Part shown: one piece after another, positions 1-7,549 of the stretch
Layout of the letters: each line of letters starts with the position of its first letter
Position numbering within the stretch: position 1 is the first letter of the stretch
Source of the DNA: Ilumatobacteraceae bacterium
GTDB lineage: Bacteria > Actinomycetota > Acidimicrobiia > Acidimicrobiales > Ilumatobacteraceae
Length of the DNA: 64,000 nt
Direction: 5' to 3'
NCBI GenBank assembly: GCA_023263695.1
Contig: JALQUZ010000001.1
Coordinates: 1-64,000, forward strand
Position numbers and translations under genes: made by a program
Notes under the pieces: generated by a model
Databases searched by the model: none
Seen by the model: only the letters and a program-made list of their open reading frames with translations
Told to the model about the DNA's origin: nothing

Positions 1-376
1 GAACGACGTTTGGGTTTGTTACTCCGTGGGTCTGGGCGAACTGGTCACGGGCAGCCTTCACGACCATCAGAATGCTTTCAGTGCCACCTGAGGTCATGAA
101 CCCGGCGGAATCCTTGTCGGCCCCAAGCCATGGTCCAACCATGGTGAGTACATCTTGTTGCATGATTCGCAAACTGGGAAACGCATCGGTGCTTAAGGCG
201 TTTTCGCCACTGAATCGACGGTATGCATCTTCGGCTACTGCAACAGCTTCAGGGCCTGCGTAATACGCCAGGCTGAAAACGCGTCCGCCACGCCAATCAA
301 CATCGCCAGCACGTAGTGATTCGAGTTCATCGAACACCTGCGGGGCAGGGATTCCCTGTAATGGCAACGATTTCAT
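1..376 (-). CDS. PLP-dependent decarboxylase/lyase family protein, partial (C-terminus outside the window)
   Basis: Reading the minus strand from the ATG at 374-376 gives 125 codons that run off the left edge with no stop. The protein begins MKSLPLQGIPAPQVFDELES and contains MVGPWLGADKDSAGFMTSGG followed by TESILM. The run TSGGTESILMVVKAAR is the hallmark of the group II PLP decarboxylase and sphingosine-1-phosphate lyase fold, where the Gly-Gly-Thr segment lies near the PLP phosphate. The catalytic lysine lies outside the window, so the substrate (glutamate, tyrosine, sphingoid phosphate or other) cannot be assigned. It is the last visible gene of a leftward unit and is separated by 48 bases from the next minus-strand gene. 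Confidence 0.75.
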   Translation of the reverse strand, partial: MKSLPLQGIPAPQVFDELESLRAGDVDWRGGRVFSLAYYAGPEAVAVAEDAYRRFSGENALSTDAFPSLRIMQQDVLTMVGPWLGADKDSAGFMTSGGTESILMVVKAARDQFAQTHGVTNPNVV

Positions 377-424
377 GATCAGTCCTAACTTTACATAACT
401 ATGATTATGGGCAAGACTCCCAAC

Positions 425-847
425 TCAACTGGGCTGGGAAACCCCGGTTATGGAGTCGGTTACCAAGGGTTTTGCGGCGTCTAGAAGCCATGTCAACGCT
501 GCTTTGAAGTCTCGCGTGGTCGGATCAATGGATGGATCTAGATCTTGTTCAACGTCATCGATGGCGCATTTCAAAATGAAAATCTGATCGCGTAAGGCAT
601 CAAGTTCACTGCGCGTCACTACCAATTCGTCTTCGCTTAAAGCCAACTCAGAAGCTCTCTGACGAGCCACCCAGTCCCATTGCTTACAGGCTTGAGTGCA
701 GAATCTGCGCGGACGTCCAGAGCCTGTTTGTACAGGTAACGGAGTCCTGCACCACACGCATTTGGCAATGTTTGCAATCGGGCGTTCGGTTCGCGTGCTC
801 CCCAATTCGCCAGGACGAACAACCTCCGAGTCGTGAGATTTAGTCAT
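425..847 (-). CDS. Small protein with zinc-finger-like Cys cluster and coiled-coil region
   Basis: The start is taken at the ATG (845-847), giving 140 aa; a longer form would need the TTG at 877. Around residues 30-65 there is CVWCRTPLPVQTGSGRPRRF followed by CTQACKQWDW: two Cys pairs (CxxC and CxxxC) about 18 residues apart, with a basic GRPRRFC stretch. Similar clusters occur in small actinobacterial proteins that end in a basic helix after the second pair. The C-terminal half is acidic and helical. Structural zinc and possibly nucleic acid binding are inferred; function is unknown. It is divergent from the threonine aldolase gene, with only about 37 bases between starts. Confidence 0.55.
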   Translation of the reverse strand: MTKSHDSEVVRPGELGSTRTERPIANIAKCVWCRTPLPVQTGSGRPRRFCTQACKQWDWVARQRASELALSEDELVVTRSELDALRDQIFILKCAIDDVEQDLDPSIDPTTRDFKAALTWLLDAAKPLVTDSITGVSQPS

Positions 848-884
848 GACGAAAAGATAAGCCAATACTGAATTCAATGTGTGG

Positions 885-1961
885 ATGGCACCCCATACTG
901 GTTACGTGACAAAGTTGCCTGCTCCACCAAAGTTTTCGTTTGCGAGTGACAATGTTGCCGGCGCTCACCCATTGGTGCTTGAAGCAATTGCAGCAGCTAA
1001 TGCCGGGCACGTGCGGGCCTACGGTGCAGACCCCATCACTGCTCGCACCGAAATCGCGTTTAAAGAACTGTTTGATCATGATGTGGTGACGCAGTTTGCG
1101 TACGGCGGCACTGGAGCAAACGTCTTCGCACTCGCCAGCATGTTGCGACCTGCAGATGCAATTGTGTGCGCAGTTCAATCGCATATCAATGTCGATGAAA
1201 CGGGGGCGCCAGAACGTGCGCTGGGCACAAAACTGATCACGATCCCAACGGTGGATGCAAAACTTCGTCCCCAAGATTTGGAAATGGTGAAGTCCAACAT
1301 TGGTAATCAGCATGCTCCCCAACCAGGAATTGTTGCGATTACGCAAGTGACCGAACTTGGCGCGTTGTATTCGGTTGAAGAAATTCGTGCTTTAAGCGAT
1401 GCCGCCCATGCTTTGGGAATGCATGTGTATCTCGACGGCGCACGAATTGCTAATGCCACTGCAGCGCTTGGTGGAACGCGAGAGGCTTTGCGTTCGTTTA
1501 CCTGTGACGCTGGTGTTGATGCGATGACGTTTGGATGCACCAAAGCTGGTGGAATTTTCGGTGAAGCGGTGGTCTTTTTTAATAACGCATTTACCGACAG
1601 ATCGATCTACGTGCGCAAACAAGTCACTCAGCTTCATTCCAAGATGAGGTTCATTGCCGCTCAGTACGAAGCAATGTTGCACGACAATTTGTTCATCACA
1701 CTCGGCGGTCAAGCAAACAATGCAGCTCGAATGCTGTTTGACAAAACGAGTGACATCTCGTCCTTGCAACTGCGCACTGCCCCGGCTGCCAACAGCATGT
1801 TCCCCATCATCGCCAAGGGACCCCGAGAGCAATTGCAGGAATGGGCCCATTTCTATGACTGGGATGTAGCTGCTAATCAGGTTCGCTGGATGACGGCTTG
1901 GGACGTAACCGAGCCCGAAATCGACGCTTTTGCCGCTGGGGTTCGCGCTCTCCTGGCCTGA
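885..1961 (+). CDS. Threonine aldolase family protein (beta-eliminating lyase fold)
   Basis: About 358 aa, the family's usual length (340-360). PLP-dependent fold type I enzyme expected to cleave L-threonine or L-allo-threonine to glycine and acetaldehyde. Near the N-terminus FASDNVAGAHP matches the family opening. GGTGANVFAL is the PLP phosphate loop, HVYLDGARIANA holds the Asp that pairs with the pyridine nitrogen, and DAMTFGCTKAGG holds the Schiff-base Lys. No Shine-Dalgarno sequence decides the start: ATG 885 is used here, GTG 879 and GTG 906 are in frame. Cytosolic glycine/threonine metabolism. Low-specificity versus allo-specific activity cannot be told from sequence. Confidence 0.85.
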   Translation: MAPHTGYVTKLPAPPKFSFASDNVAGAHPLVLEAIAAANAGHVRAYGADPITARTEIAFKELFDHDVVTQFAYGGTGANVFALASMLRPADAIVCAVQSHINVDETGAPERALGTKLITIPTVDAKLRPQDLEMVKSNIGNQHAPQPGIVAITQVTELGALYSVEEIRALSDAAHALGMHVYLDGARIANATAALGGTREALRSFTCDAGVDAMTFGCTKAGGIFGEAVVFFNNAFTDRSIYVRKQVTQLHSKMRFIAAQYEAMLHDNLFITLGGQANNAARMLFDKTSDISSLQLRTAPAANSMFPIIAKGPREQLQEWAHFYDWDVAANQVRWMTAWDVTEPEIDAFAAGVRALLA

Positions 1962-1980
1962 TGGCCCTCACGTTGCCTAA

Positions 1981-2010
1981 TTGACTGATCGGTTAGTTAT
2001 CACCTAATCT
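1981..2010 (+). promoter_or_regulatory. Possible sigma-A-type promoter for the WhiB gene
   Basis: TTGACT at 1981-1986 followed after 18 bases by TAATCT at 2005-2010, placed 35 bases ahead of the WhiB start codon. A GCGGGGGC stretch just before the ATG could act as ribosome binding site. The hexamers fit the actinobacterial consensus only loosely, so this is a proposal from spacing and position. Confidence 0.35.
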
Positions 2011-2044
2011 CTCCGCAGGGCAGGTCCAACGTTGCGGGGGCATC

Positions 2045-2350
2045 ATGGCATCACTTGAGTTCACTACTAAGCGAGTGCAAACCGATGATGAATGGATGGA
2101 CATCGCAGAGTGTCGTGGGCTCACTGAAGTGTTCTTCCCACCTATTGCAGAACGACCACAGGCTCGTGAACGTCGTGAAGCCATGGCACGAACGGTATGT
2201 ATGCAGTGCGCGGTACTCGATACTTGTCGAACTTTTGCGCGTGAGAATCATGAGTATGGTTTTTGGGGTGGAGAGTCTGAAGAAGAACGGCATGCTGCCG
2301 GCTATCGACTCATCGCACCTATTGGCGTTCGCGCCATTTCTCAGCGTTAA
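2045..2350 (+). CDS. WhiB-family iron-sulfur transcriptional regulator
   Basis: 101 aa. The four cluster-binding cysteines are present: C23 (AEC), then C52, C55 and C61 in the CMQCAVLDTC arrangement (C-X2-C-X5-C). The turn GFWGG at 72-76 precedes a short basic tail with GYRLI. WhiB proteins are restricted to Actinobacteria and their phages; they hold a redox-sensitive [4Fe-4S] cluster and modulate the primary sigma factor. The particular WhiB subgroup (developmental WhiB/WhmD, WhiB1 and so on) cannot be decided from these residues. It stands alone between threonine aldolase and a phosphotransferase, with its own likely promoter. Confidence 0.93.
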   Translation: MASLEFTTKRVQTDDEWMDIAECRGLTEVFFPPIAERPQARERREAMARTVCMQCAVLDTCRTFARENHEYGFWGGESEEERHAAGYRLIAPIGVRAISQR

Positions 2351-2383
2351 CGCTCCCGCGCTGTTCAGCGTACAAGGATCGCT

Positions 2384-3442
2384 GTGACCGCATTTCCCTC
2401 GCGTGAGCTTGCTGAGCAGCTAATCGCGAAGGCCTGGACTGAGTATGACGCTGAACGAACGATCGACAATGTCGTTGAGGTCAGTGCACACGTTTCTACG
2501 AACCGCGTATTTCGAGTCGTGTTCAACGACTCTTCACATATCGTGGCGAAAATTTCGTCGTATGGTTCGTACTTTTTATTCGCCGAAGATCACGATCGTT
2601 TATTCACGAGCGCTCAATTGCTGCGTGGCACGCGTTGGGAAGGATTCCTAGCAGAAGTTTTGCCTCGTGATGGACACGCATATACGTGGTACGACGGAAC
2701 CTATTGGGTTGCGTTCTACACCGATGTTGAACGGGCAATGCAACTGCCACCCATTTTGAATGACGAACAAATTGGCAATCTTGCCCGAGAGATTGCTTCC
2801 TTTCATCGCGAATGTTCACAGATTGCTGGAAATTTGCCGCCAACGTCAAATTCTGTAAAAGGCGATGCAATTCACCTGCTCGATCAACTCTCACACGAAT
2901 TTGCTGCGGAACATTTCGGATTGCGTCATGACGATATTGAGATAGCCAAACGATCGACACATGAATTTTTGCTACGCCTAGAACAGATTCGTTTTGACGA
3001 ATGGGAAAAGATTCCGGTGCTCGTGGATTGGAACCTCGGAAATTTTTCCGTCAAAAACCACGGCTTGCAATTTGAACTGTTTAGTCGTTGGGACTACGAC
3101 TGGTTTCGCATTGATACACGCATGCTCGACTTCTATTTCTTTTCGCGGGTGTCTTCAGAAACTGGAGACAGGACATCGTTCACCTATTCCCCACACACAT
3201 TGCTAGAACCTCGATTCATCAAGTTTTTGCGTCAGTACCACGAAGTTTTTCCGCTTACGAAACGCGAATTGCTGTTTTTGCCATGGGCGTACCGGTTCTT
3301 CATTCTCAATTACGTCATTCGTGAGGGGGCCAAGTTTTTCCGCGAAGACATCAGCGTGAAGTTTCGCAAGGATGCAACACGCATCTATTTGCCGATGTTG
3401 GATGACTTTGATGCTTCGCTATTGCTCGCCGTGCTGGACTGA
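2384..3442 (+). CDS. Phosphotransferase of the aminoglycoside/choline kinase-like fold, atypical catalytic loop
   Basis: 352 aa starting at GTG. The protein has the overall plan of APH/ChoK-type kinases: an N-terminal lobe with a likely ATP-binding Lys in SSHIVAKISSYG, a helical middle part, and a C-terminal lobe with VLVDWNLGNFSV followed about 20 residues later by RWDYDWFRIDTR. The first matches the Brenner catalytic loop HxDxxxxN with the His replaced by Leu (LVDWNLGN), and the second fits the metal-binding Asp motif. Substrate unknown: sugar, amino alcohol or a small metabolite. It follows the WhiB gene by 33 bases and may be co-transcribed. The fold call is reasonably safe; activity is not. 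Confidence 0.65.
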   Translation: MTAFPSRELAEQLIAKAWTEYDAERTIDNVVEVSAHVSTNRVFRVVFNDSSHIVAKISSYGSYFLFAEDHDRLFTSAQLLRGTRWEGFLAEVLPRDGHAYTWYDGTYWVAFYTDVERAMQLPPILNDEQIGNLAREIASFHRECSQIAGNLPPTSNSVKGDAIHLLDQLSHEFAAEHFGLRHDDIEIAKRSTHEFLLRLEQIRFDEWEKIPVLVDWNLGNFSVKNHGLQFELFSRWDYDWFRIDTRMLDFYFFSRVSSETGDRTSFTYSPHTLLEPRFIKFLRQYHEVFPLTKRELLFLPWAYRFFILNYVIREGAKFFREDISVKFRKDATRIYLPMLDDFDASLLLAVLD

Positions 3443-3445
3443 TGA

Positions 3446-3967
3446 TCAGTCAGCAATTTTGCGCATTGACTTCTTGAACCACTTGCCCTTTTCAACATAG
3501 ATAGCTGCACCAAATTCGATGTCATGTTTACGAGCGCGACCTTCTTTGATCATCGCGGGTGCTCCAACTGCAAGAGCACCTGGTGGCACGATCTGATCGT
3601 TCAGCACTACGGCATTGGCAGCCACAATGGCTCCAGAGCCCACACGCACTCGATGGAGCACGACTGCTCCCGATGAAACTTGAGCACCATTTTCGATGGT
3701 GCAGCATTCCAAATGGACGATGTGGCCGATGACGCAATCATCGCCAACAATGGTCGGATCCTGCGGCGTGGTGTGGATGACCGTGTTGTCCTGGATGCTC
3801 GTGCGCGCGCCAATCTTGATGTAGCCGTCATCGCCACGAAGAACTGCTCCAGGCCAAATAGTCGATTCGGCACCGATTTCAACAGATCCGATAATCACCG
3901 CGTCTGGGTGAACGAATGCTGTTTCATGAATATTTGGGACTTGATCTCCGAGTGCATAAATCGCCAT
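3446..3967 (-). CDS. Gamma-carbonic-anhydrase-like left-handed beta-helix protein
   Basis: 173 aa, the normal size for the YrdA/PaaY/CaiE group. Hexapeptide repeats run through residues 15-140 (for example VHPDAVIIGSVEIG, ESTIWPGAVLRGDDG, IKIGARTSIQDNTVIH). Gamma carbonic anhydrases bind zinc or iron by three His: one after the NTVIH turn and two in a GHxxxxH segment. Here the first His is present, but the second segment reads IGHIVHLECC, so the usual last His position is Glu and a His sits two residues earlier. The enzyme may still bind metal but carbonic anhydrase activity is uncertain. Converges with the phosphotransferase gene, 3 bases apart. Confidence 0.8.
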   Translation of the reverse strand: MAIYALGDQVPNIHETAFVHPDAVIIGSVEIGAESTIWPGAVLRGDDGYIKIGARTSIQDNTVIHTTPQDPTIVGDDCVIGHIVHLECCTIENGAQVSSGAVVLHRVRVGSGAIVAANAVVLNDQIVPPGALAVGAPAMIKEGRARKHDIEFGAAIYVEKGKWFKKSMRKIAD

Positions 3968-4041
3968 GCGCCTACCGTAGTGCGCACGTTTATGGCGTAC
4001 GCATTGGGGAAACTCACTTTTCGCAGGTACCGTAGAGCCTC

Positions 4042-5373
4042 ATGTCTAAGCGCATTGATATCGAATTGACCAGTAACCGTGGAGATGGAACGTGGACGTG
4101 GCGTGCAGCCGGTGCCAAAACCCCTAAGGGAACACTCAATGGTTCAATTCTTGATGCCAATGCAAAGATTGGTGACACGCTCAAAGTTGAAGCCGAGTTC
4201 GATCTTGATGGCGTAGAAATTCTTTCGCTCGTGAAGACAAAAGAGAAATCAGTCCGTGGAAACCTCTTGGAGATTCTTGGCTCCGATAAAGAGTTTCAAC
4301 CCGTTACGCAAAAGCTTGCTGACAAGAGCAAAGATCGAAAACCAAAACGCGATGGAGATCGAAAGCCACGGCGCGATGGCGATAAGCGTCCACCGCGCGA
4401 TGGCGCAGATGGCGAAAAGTCTGGCGATCGTCGTCCACGTCGTCCGTCGTTCACTGCCCCACCAGAATTGCCTAAGCGTCCAGCCGCAAAACGTCTGAAG
4501 CCAAAGCGCGTACATCGCGCTGCAGTCCTTGACACGCTTCCCGTTGAACAACGTGGAGTAGCAGAGCGTGCGCTCACTGGTGGCATCAAGGCCGTTCGCG
4601 ATGCAGTTAAGGAACAAAACGAGCAATTGAAGAAAGAAGGCAAGCCACTTGTTCCTGCCGAAGGTCTTATTTCGATGGCGCAAGAGTTGCTTCCAAAATT
4701 GCGTGTTGCTGAATGGCTCGACAAAGCAGAAGCCGCTAAAGCCGATATCGAATTGCTCGATTTGCGCGATCTTCGTCAAGTCGTAGTTGGCGCGGATGAC
4801 CCAATGGTGGTTCGTGACGAAACCACGCGTGCGCTTGCCATTGAATTGAAGGCTGCGCTGAAGACTCGTCAAGAGTTTGAACAAACTCGTTGGCTTGAAG
4901 ACATCAAAGCGGCAATTGGAGTATCGCGAGTCATTCGTGCGCTGAAAATTTCAAGCGAGCCGCCTAAGGCTGGCCAACCTTTCCCTGCCGATCTTGGAGC
5001 TCAGTTGGCTGCTGCTGCTTCTGCGTCGTTGTCCTCAGAAACTGCACCAGATCGATTTAGTGCTGTGCTTGAAGCAATCGCATTCTCGCCAGTACGCGGA
5101 CAGGTGAAACTTGCAGCAGCTCCCCCGACCACTAACGAAGCAATGTTGTCAACGGTGAAGCGTGTTGCTCCACTCGTTCCACAGATCGCTTCAGTATTCG
5201 GAATCACCGTTGCTCCTGGCGCCAACAGTCCTCGCCCACTGCGTCCTACTCGCCCAGTGCGTCCAAAAGGCAAGCCAGCACCGACAAAGGCTCCTCAGGC
5301 ACCTGCAGCACCAGTTGTTGCTACAACTACAGAAGTTGTTGCAGCTCCAGAAGCACCTTCAACTTCCGAATAA
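4042..5373 (+). CDS. Basic, repeat-bearing protein of unknown function
   Basis: 443 aa starting at ATG after 74 bases of divergent spacer. N-terminal ~75 residues look like a small beta-barrel (IDIELTSNRGDGTWTWRAAG onward). Residues 99-122 hold three copies of an octapeptide of the form (R/K)(K/R)PxRDGD, and the surrounding 90-165 region is Lys/Arg/Pro rich and probably disordered. Residues ~165-380 are predicted helical with LLPKLRVAEWLDKAEAAK. The C-terminus is Pro/Ala rich. The basic linker between folded parts suggests RNA or ribosome binding; this is inference only. No recognised family. No signal peptide or membrane segment, so cytosolic. Confidence 0.7.
   Translation: MSKRIDIELTSNRGDGTWTWRAAGAKTPKGTLNGSILDANAKIGDTLKVEAEFDLDGVEILSLVKTKEKSVRGNLLEILGSDKEFQPVTQKLADKSKDRKPKRDGDRKPRRDGDKRPPRDGADGEKSGDRRPRRPSFTAPPELPKRPAAKRLKPKRVHRAAVLDTLPVEQRGVAERALTGGIKAVRDAVKEQNEQLKKEGKPLVPAEGLISMAQELLPKLRVAEWLDKAEAAKADIELLDLRDLRQVVVGADDPMVVRDETTRALAIELKAALKTRQEFEQTRWLEDIKAAIGVSRVIRALKISSEPPKAGQPFPADLGAQLAAAASASLSSETAPDRFSAVLEAIAFSPVRGQVKLAAAPPTTNEAMLSTVKRVAPLVPQIASVFGITVAPGANSPRPLRPTRPVRPKGKPAPTKAPQAPAAPVVATTTEVVAAPEAPSTSE
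4336..4407 (+). repeat. Three in-frame 24-base tandem repeats
   Basis: Three successive 24-base units encode RKPKRDGD, RKPRRDGD and KRPPRDGA. Each shares the core CGCGATGG. The repeats lie in the basic linker of the unknown protein at 4042-5373 and probably vary in copy number between strains, as such linkers often do; that last point is inferred. Confidence 0.7.
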
Positions 5374-5399
5374 CACTTCTGCTGACATAGTCTTGGGCT

Positions 5400-6182
5400 A
5401 TGTCTGACGTCGTAACTTTTGAAAAGCAAGGTCAAATCGGTTTCATCACACTGAACCGTCCCGAAGCACGCAATGCCGTTAACGGCGCAGTTGCCCAAGC
5501 GTTCGAGACTGCTCTCGATCAGTTGGAAAATGACCCCGAAGTGTGGGTTGGCATTCTTCGAGCAAACACCGAAGGCCAAGAGCGTCCGGTGTTCTGCGCG
5601 GGCGCCGACTTGAAGGCTCTGAACTCTGGCGAAAATAATCTCTTCACCGAGCGCGGCGGTTTCGCAGGCTTTGTATACCGCGATCGAAAAAAGCCAATCA
5701 TTGTTGCTGTCGATGGACTAGCAACAGCTGGTGGTTGTGAAATTGTGTTGGCTGCCGACATGGTGATTGCAACAACTCGCTCGGCTTTTGGTCTCGCAGA
5801 GGTGAAGCGCAATCTCATAGCTGGTGCTGGCGGCTTGTTCCGGCTCCCACGAGCAATTGGTCAAAATGTAGCGATGGAAGTAATCCTTACTGGTGATCCG
5901 CTGTCAGCTCAGCGTGCCTATGAATTGGGATTGGTTAATCGATTGGTTGAACCAGGTAAGGCTGTTGAAGCCGCAATTGAGCTAGCAAACAAGATCGCTC
6001 TTTCGGCTCCACTCGCCGTCTGGGCGTCGCGCAAAATTGTTTTGGCTGCTGCATATGAATCTGACGAAAAGTTGATCAGCATGACCAACCAGGAATTTGG
6101 TGCAGTTCTGAAATCGGAAGATACTAAAGAAGGTCTCACGGCCTTTATCGAGAAGCGCCCACCTCAGTGGAAGGGCCGCTAA
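5400..6182 (+). CDS. Enoyl-CoA hydratase/isomerase family protein (crotonase)
   Basis: 260 aa, typical for the family. Starts with VTFEKQGQIGFITLNRPEARNAVN. Oxyanion-hole segments are CAGADLKAL (residues ~68-76) and ATAGGCEIVLAADMV (~107-121). The region FGLAEVKRNLIAGAGG contains the first catalytic Glu position. Expected to hydrate trans-2-enoyl-CoA or a related acyl-CoA during fatty acid or branched-chain acid breakdown; crotonases have many reactions and the exact substrate is not visible. It follows the basic unknown protein by 26 bases and may share its transcript. Ends head-on with a GNAT gene, overlapping by 4 bases. Confidence 0.88.
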   Translation: MSDVVTFEKQGQIGFITLNRPEARNAVNGAVAQAFETALDQLENDPEVWVGILRANTEGQERPVFCAGADLKALNSGENNLFTERGGFAGFVYRDRKKPIIVAVDGLATAGGCEIVLAADMVIATTRSAFGLAEVKRNLIAGAGGLFRLPRAIGQNVAMEVILTGDPLSAQRAYELGLVNRLVEPGKAVEAAIELANKIALSAPLAVWASRKIVLAAAYESDEKLISMTNQEFGAVLKSEDTKEGLTAFIEKRPPQWKGR

Positions 6183-6631
6183 AGCTCGCTTGAAGCGATG
6201 AGCAAACGGGCTTTCATTCCCGCGCGCTCGAACAAGTTTTTGGTTAGACGATCACCAGGTAAGGCGTATGCGTCTATTTGCGTGCAACCCTGTGATCGTG
6301 CATGTGCTTGAAGTGCTTCGATCAGAGTGGCTCCTGCACCCAAATCGCGAGCTGTGGGCCCGACAAAGATACGGCAGATCGTGGCGACCGAAGACGAAAT
6401 TTCAAGATGTGCGAAACCACACACATTGCCGGATGATTCGATGACAAAAACCGCGTGTTTGGCATTCGCAAGGAGCTCGCCTATTCCCTTGCCGATTATT
6501 GGTGCGGCTGTCAGCAGTTGCGCGCTTCCACGAAAATGCTCCGATTCCTGAATGCATTGAGTTTCCAATTCAGAGATTGCCTGAGCATCGTAATCCTTGG
6601 CAATTCGAACTGTGAACAACGGAGCGCTCAC
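6179..6631 (-). CDS. GNAT-family N-acetyltransferase
   Basis: 150 aa starting at GTG that shares its G with the TAG stop of the upstream gene, so translation is probably coupled. Motif A of the GNAT fold is IFVGPTARDLGAGATLIEAL (residues ~92-111), with the ARDLGAGA loop that holds the acetyl-CoA pyrophosphate. A later strand-helix with NLFERAGMKA matches motif B. The acceptor substrate is unknown. It is the last gene of the leftward unit 7466 to 6179 and overlaps the stop of the crotonase gene on the other strand. Confidence 0.82.
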   Translation of the reverse strand: MSAPLFTVRIAKDYDAQAISELETQCIQESEHFRGSAQLLTAAPIIGKGIGELLANAKHAVFVIESSGNVCGFAHLEISSSVATICRIFVGPTARDLGAGATLIEALQAHARSQGCTQIDAYALPGDRLTKNLFERAGMKARLLIASSEL

Positions 6632-7014
6632 TAGCGAGTGATTGCCGATTCTGCAGCGGAAATGACGAGCGCCCTATTGCGGTGCGTGCATTCATACTCA
6701 AGGATGCTTTGTGCTTCTGTTAGGTCTACCGATGAAAGCAGCTCAACCACTTGAGCACCTGTCAGCAAGTCGTAGCCATCACAAGGCTCCACAGAGCGGG
6801 TCTGAGTTACTTCGTGATGAATAGTTGCCGGAACCGACTCTTCGGGCCGTACACGTAGTGCAGATTCTGGATAAACCGAACTTCGAATCTTTGACACCAC
6901 GCCCCAAATAATGCCGGGCAATTTTTGCGCTCCAATTTTGACCGTGAATTCACCAATCATTCGTGCATTGCGCACGTCTTGTTTGATCCGATCGGTTATT
7001 TGAAAAGCGGGCAT
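6631..7014 (-). CDS. Conserved actinobacterial protein of unknown function with C-terminal YExxHxNR motif
   Basis: 127 aa from the ATG at 7012-7014; the upstream TTG at 7035 is less likely. The N-terminal part, AFQITDRIKQDVRNARMIGE onward, is mixed. The C-terminal 45 residues include LTGAQVVELLSSVDLTEAQS and then ILEYECTHRNRALVISAAES. That LxxLxxxQxxxxLxYExxHxxR pattern recurs at the ends of small actinobacterial proteins, some described as lipid-droplet or membrane associated. No catalytic motif is visible. The start overlaps the end of the upstream DUF4193-like gene by 19 bases, and its stop overlaps the GNAT start by one base. Confidence 0.6.
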   Translation of the reverse strand: MPAFQITDRIKQDVRNARMIGEFTVKIGAQKLPGIIWGVVSKIRSSVYPESALRVRPEESVPATIHHEVTQTRSVEPCDGYDLLTGAQVVELLSSVDLTEAQSILEYECTHRNRALVISAAESAITR

Positions 7015-7466
7015 GCATCGTCCTCGACAGGACAACCAGGTGCACTATTTCGGACCAACAGAAAGCACTGAGAGCACTGAGTTTCGTCTGGACGACGAGG
7101 CTGCAGGCGTTCCATTCCGTCGGTCTTGTCGTCAACTACTACGTCTTCCTCGTCCTCTTCAGGTGGAGAATCGTCGGCAGCGGTGAGCTTCTCGCGAAGG
7201 ATGGCATCGAGATCTGCCTCGACATCATCTTCAGTGCGCAGGTCGTCGTCATCGTCATCGTCGTCTGAGGCCTTCTTCGAGACCGATCCAACGGGGATTT
7301 CGTCTGGGTCGTCGATAATGTCGATGACTTCGTCAACTGCAAAACCATCGTCTTCAAGACCATCAATCTCGAGTACGTCACCATCGAGTTCGTCACCGTC
7401 TAACTCGGGGGCAGAAAGTATCTCGCTATCTAGATCATCTGGACCGATGACATCGTCGTCTGACAT
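6996..7466 (-). CDS. Acidic DUF4193-like protein with C-terminal Cys cluster
   Basis: 156 aa. The N-terminal two thirds are extremely acidic (runs of Asp and Glu around 65-80 and 105-115). The segment DDVEADLDAILREKLTAADD followed by an acidic stretch and then CSQCFLLVRNSAPGCPVEDD resembles actinobacterial DUF4193 proteins, which end in a CxxCFL knuckle. Four Cys near the end (CSQC, GC, AC) may bind zinc. Function is not known for the family. An AAAGGA about 8 bases ahead of the ATG is a good ribosome binding site. First gene of a three-gene overlapped unit with the unknown protein and GNAT. Confidence 0.72.
   Translation of the reverse strand: MSDDDVIGPDDLDSEILSAPELDGDELDGDVLEIDGLEDDGFAVDEVIDIIDDPDEIPVGSVSKKASDDDDDDDDLRTEDDVEADLDAILREKLTAADDSPPEEDEEDVVVDDKTDGMERLQPRRPDETQCSQCFLLVRNSAPGCPVEDDACPLFK
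7243..7265 (-). repeat. Asp-coding trinucleotide run
   Basis: A simple-sequence run of GAC/GAT codons on the minus strand (seen as tcg/tca triplets on the plus strand) encodes eight consecutive Asp residues in the DUF4193-like protein. Such runs are prone to slippage. Confidence 0.7.
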
Positions 7467-7549
7467 TAAATATTCCTTTCAACTGCGTGCGGCGAGAGAG
7501 TACTCCATTTAGGGGTCAAAGATGCGAATTTCACGGCATTTCGCCAAGA

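Noticed and set aside
4249..4884. 211-codon open frame on the minus strand
   Set aside because: Lies wholly inside the plus-strand gene 4042-5373; composition of its product (aromatic and Cys rich, no motif) is that of a shadow frame.
7126..7512. Ser-rich open frame on the plus strand
   Set aside because: Mirror of the Asp/Glu-rich DUF4193 coding run (tcg/tca repeats); artefact of the acidic repeat.
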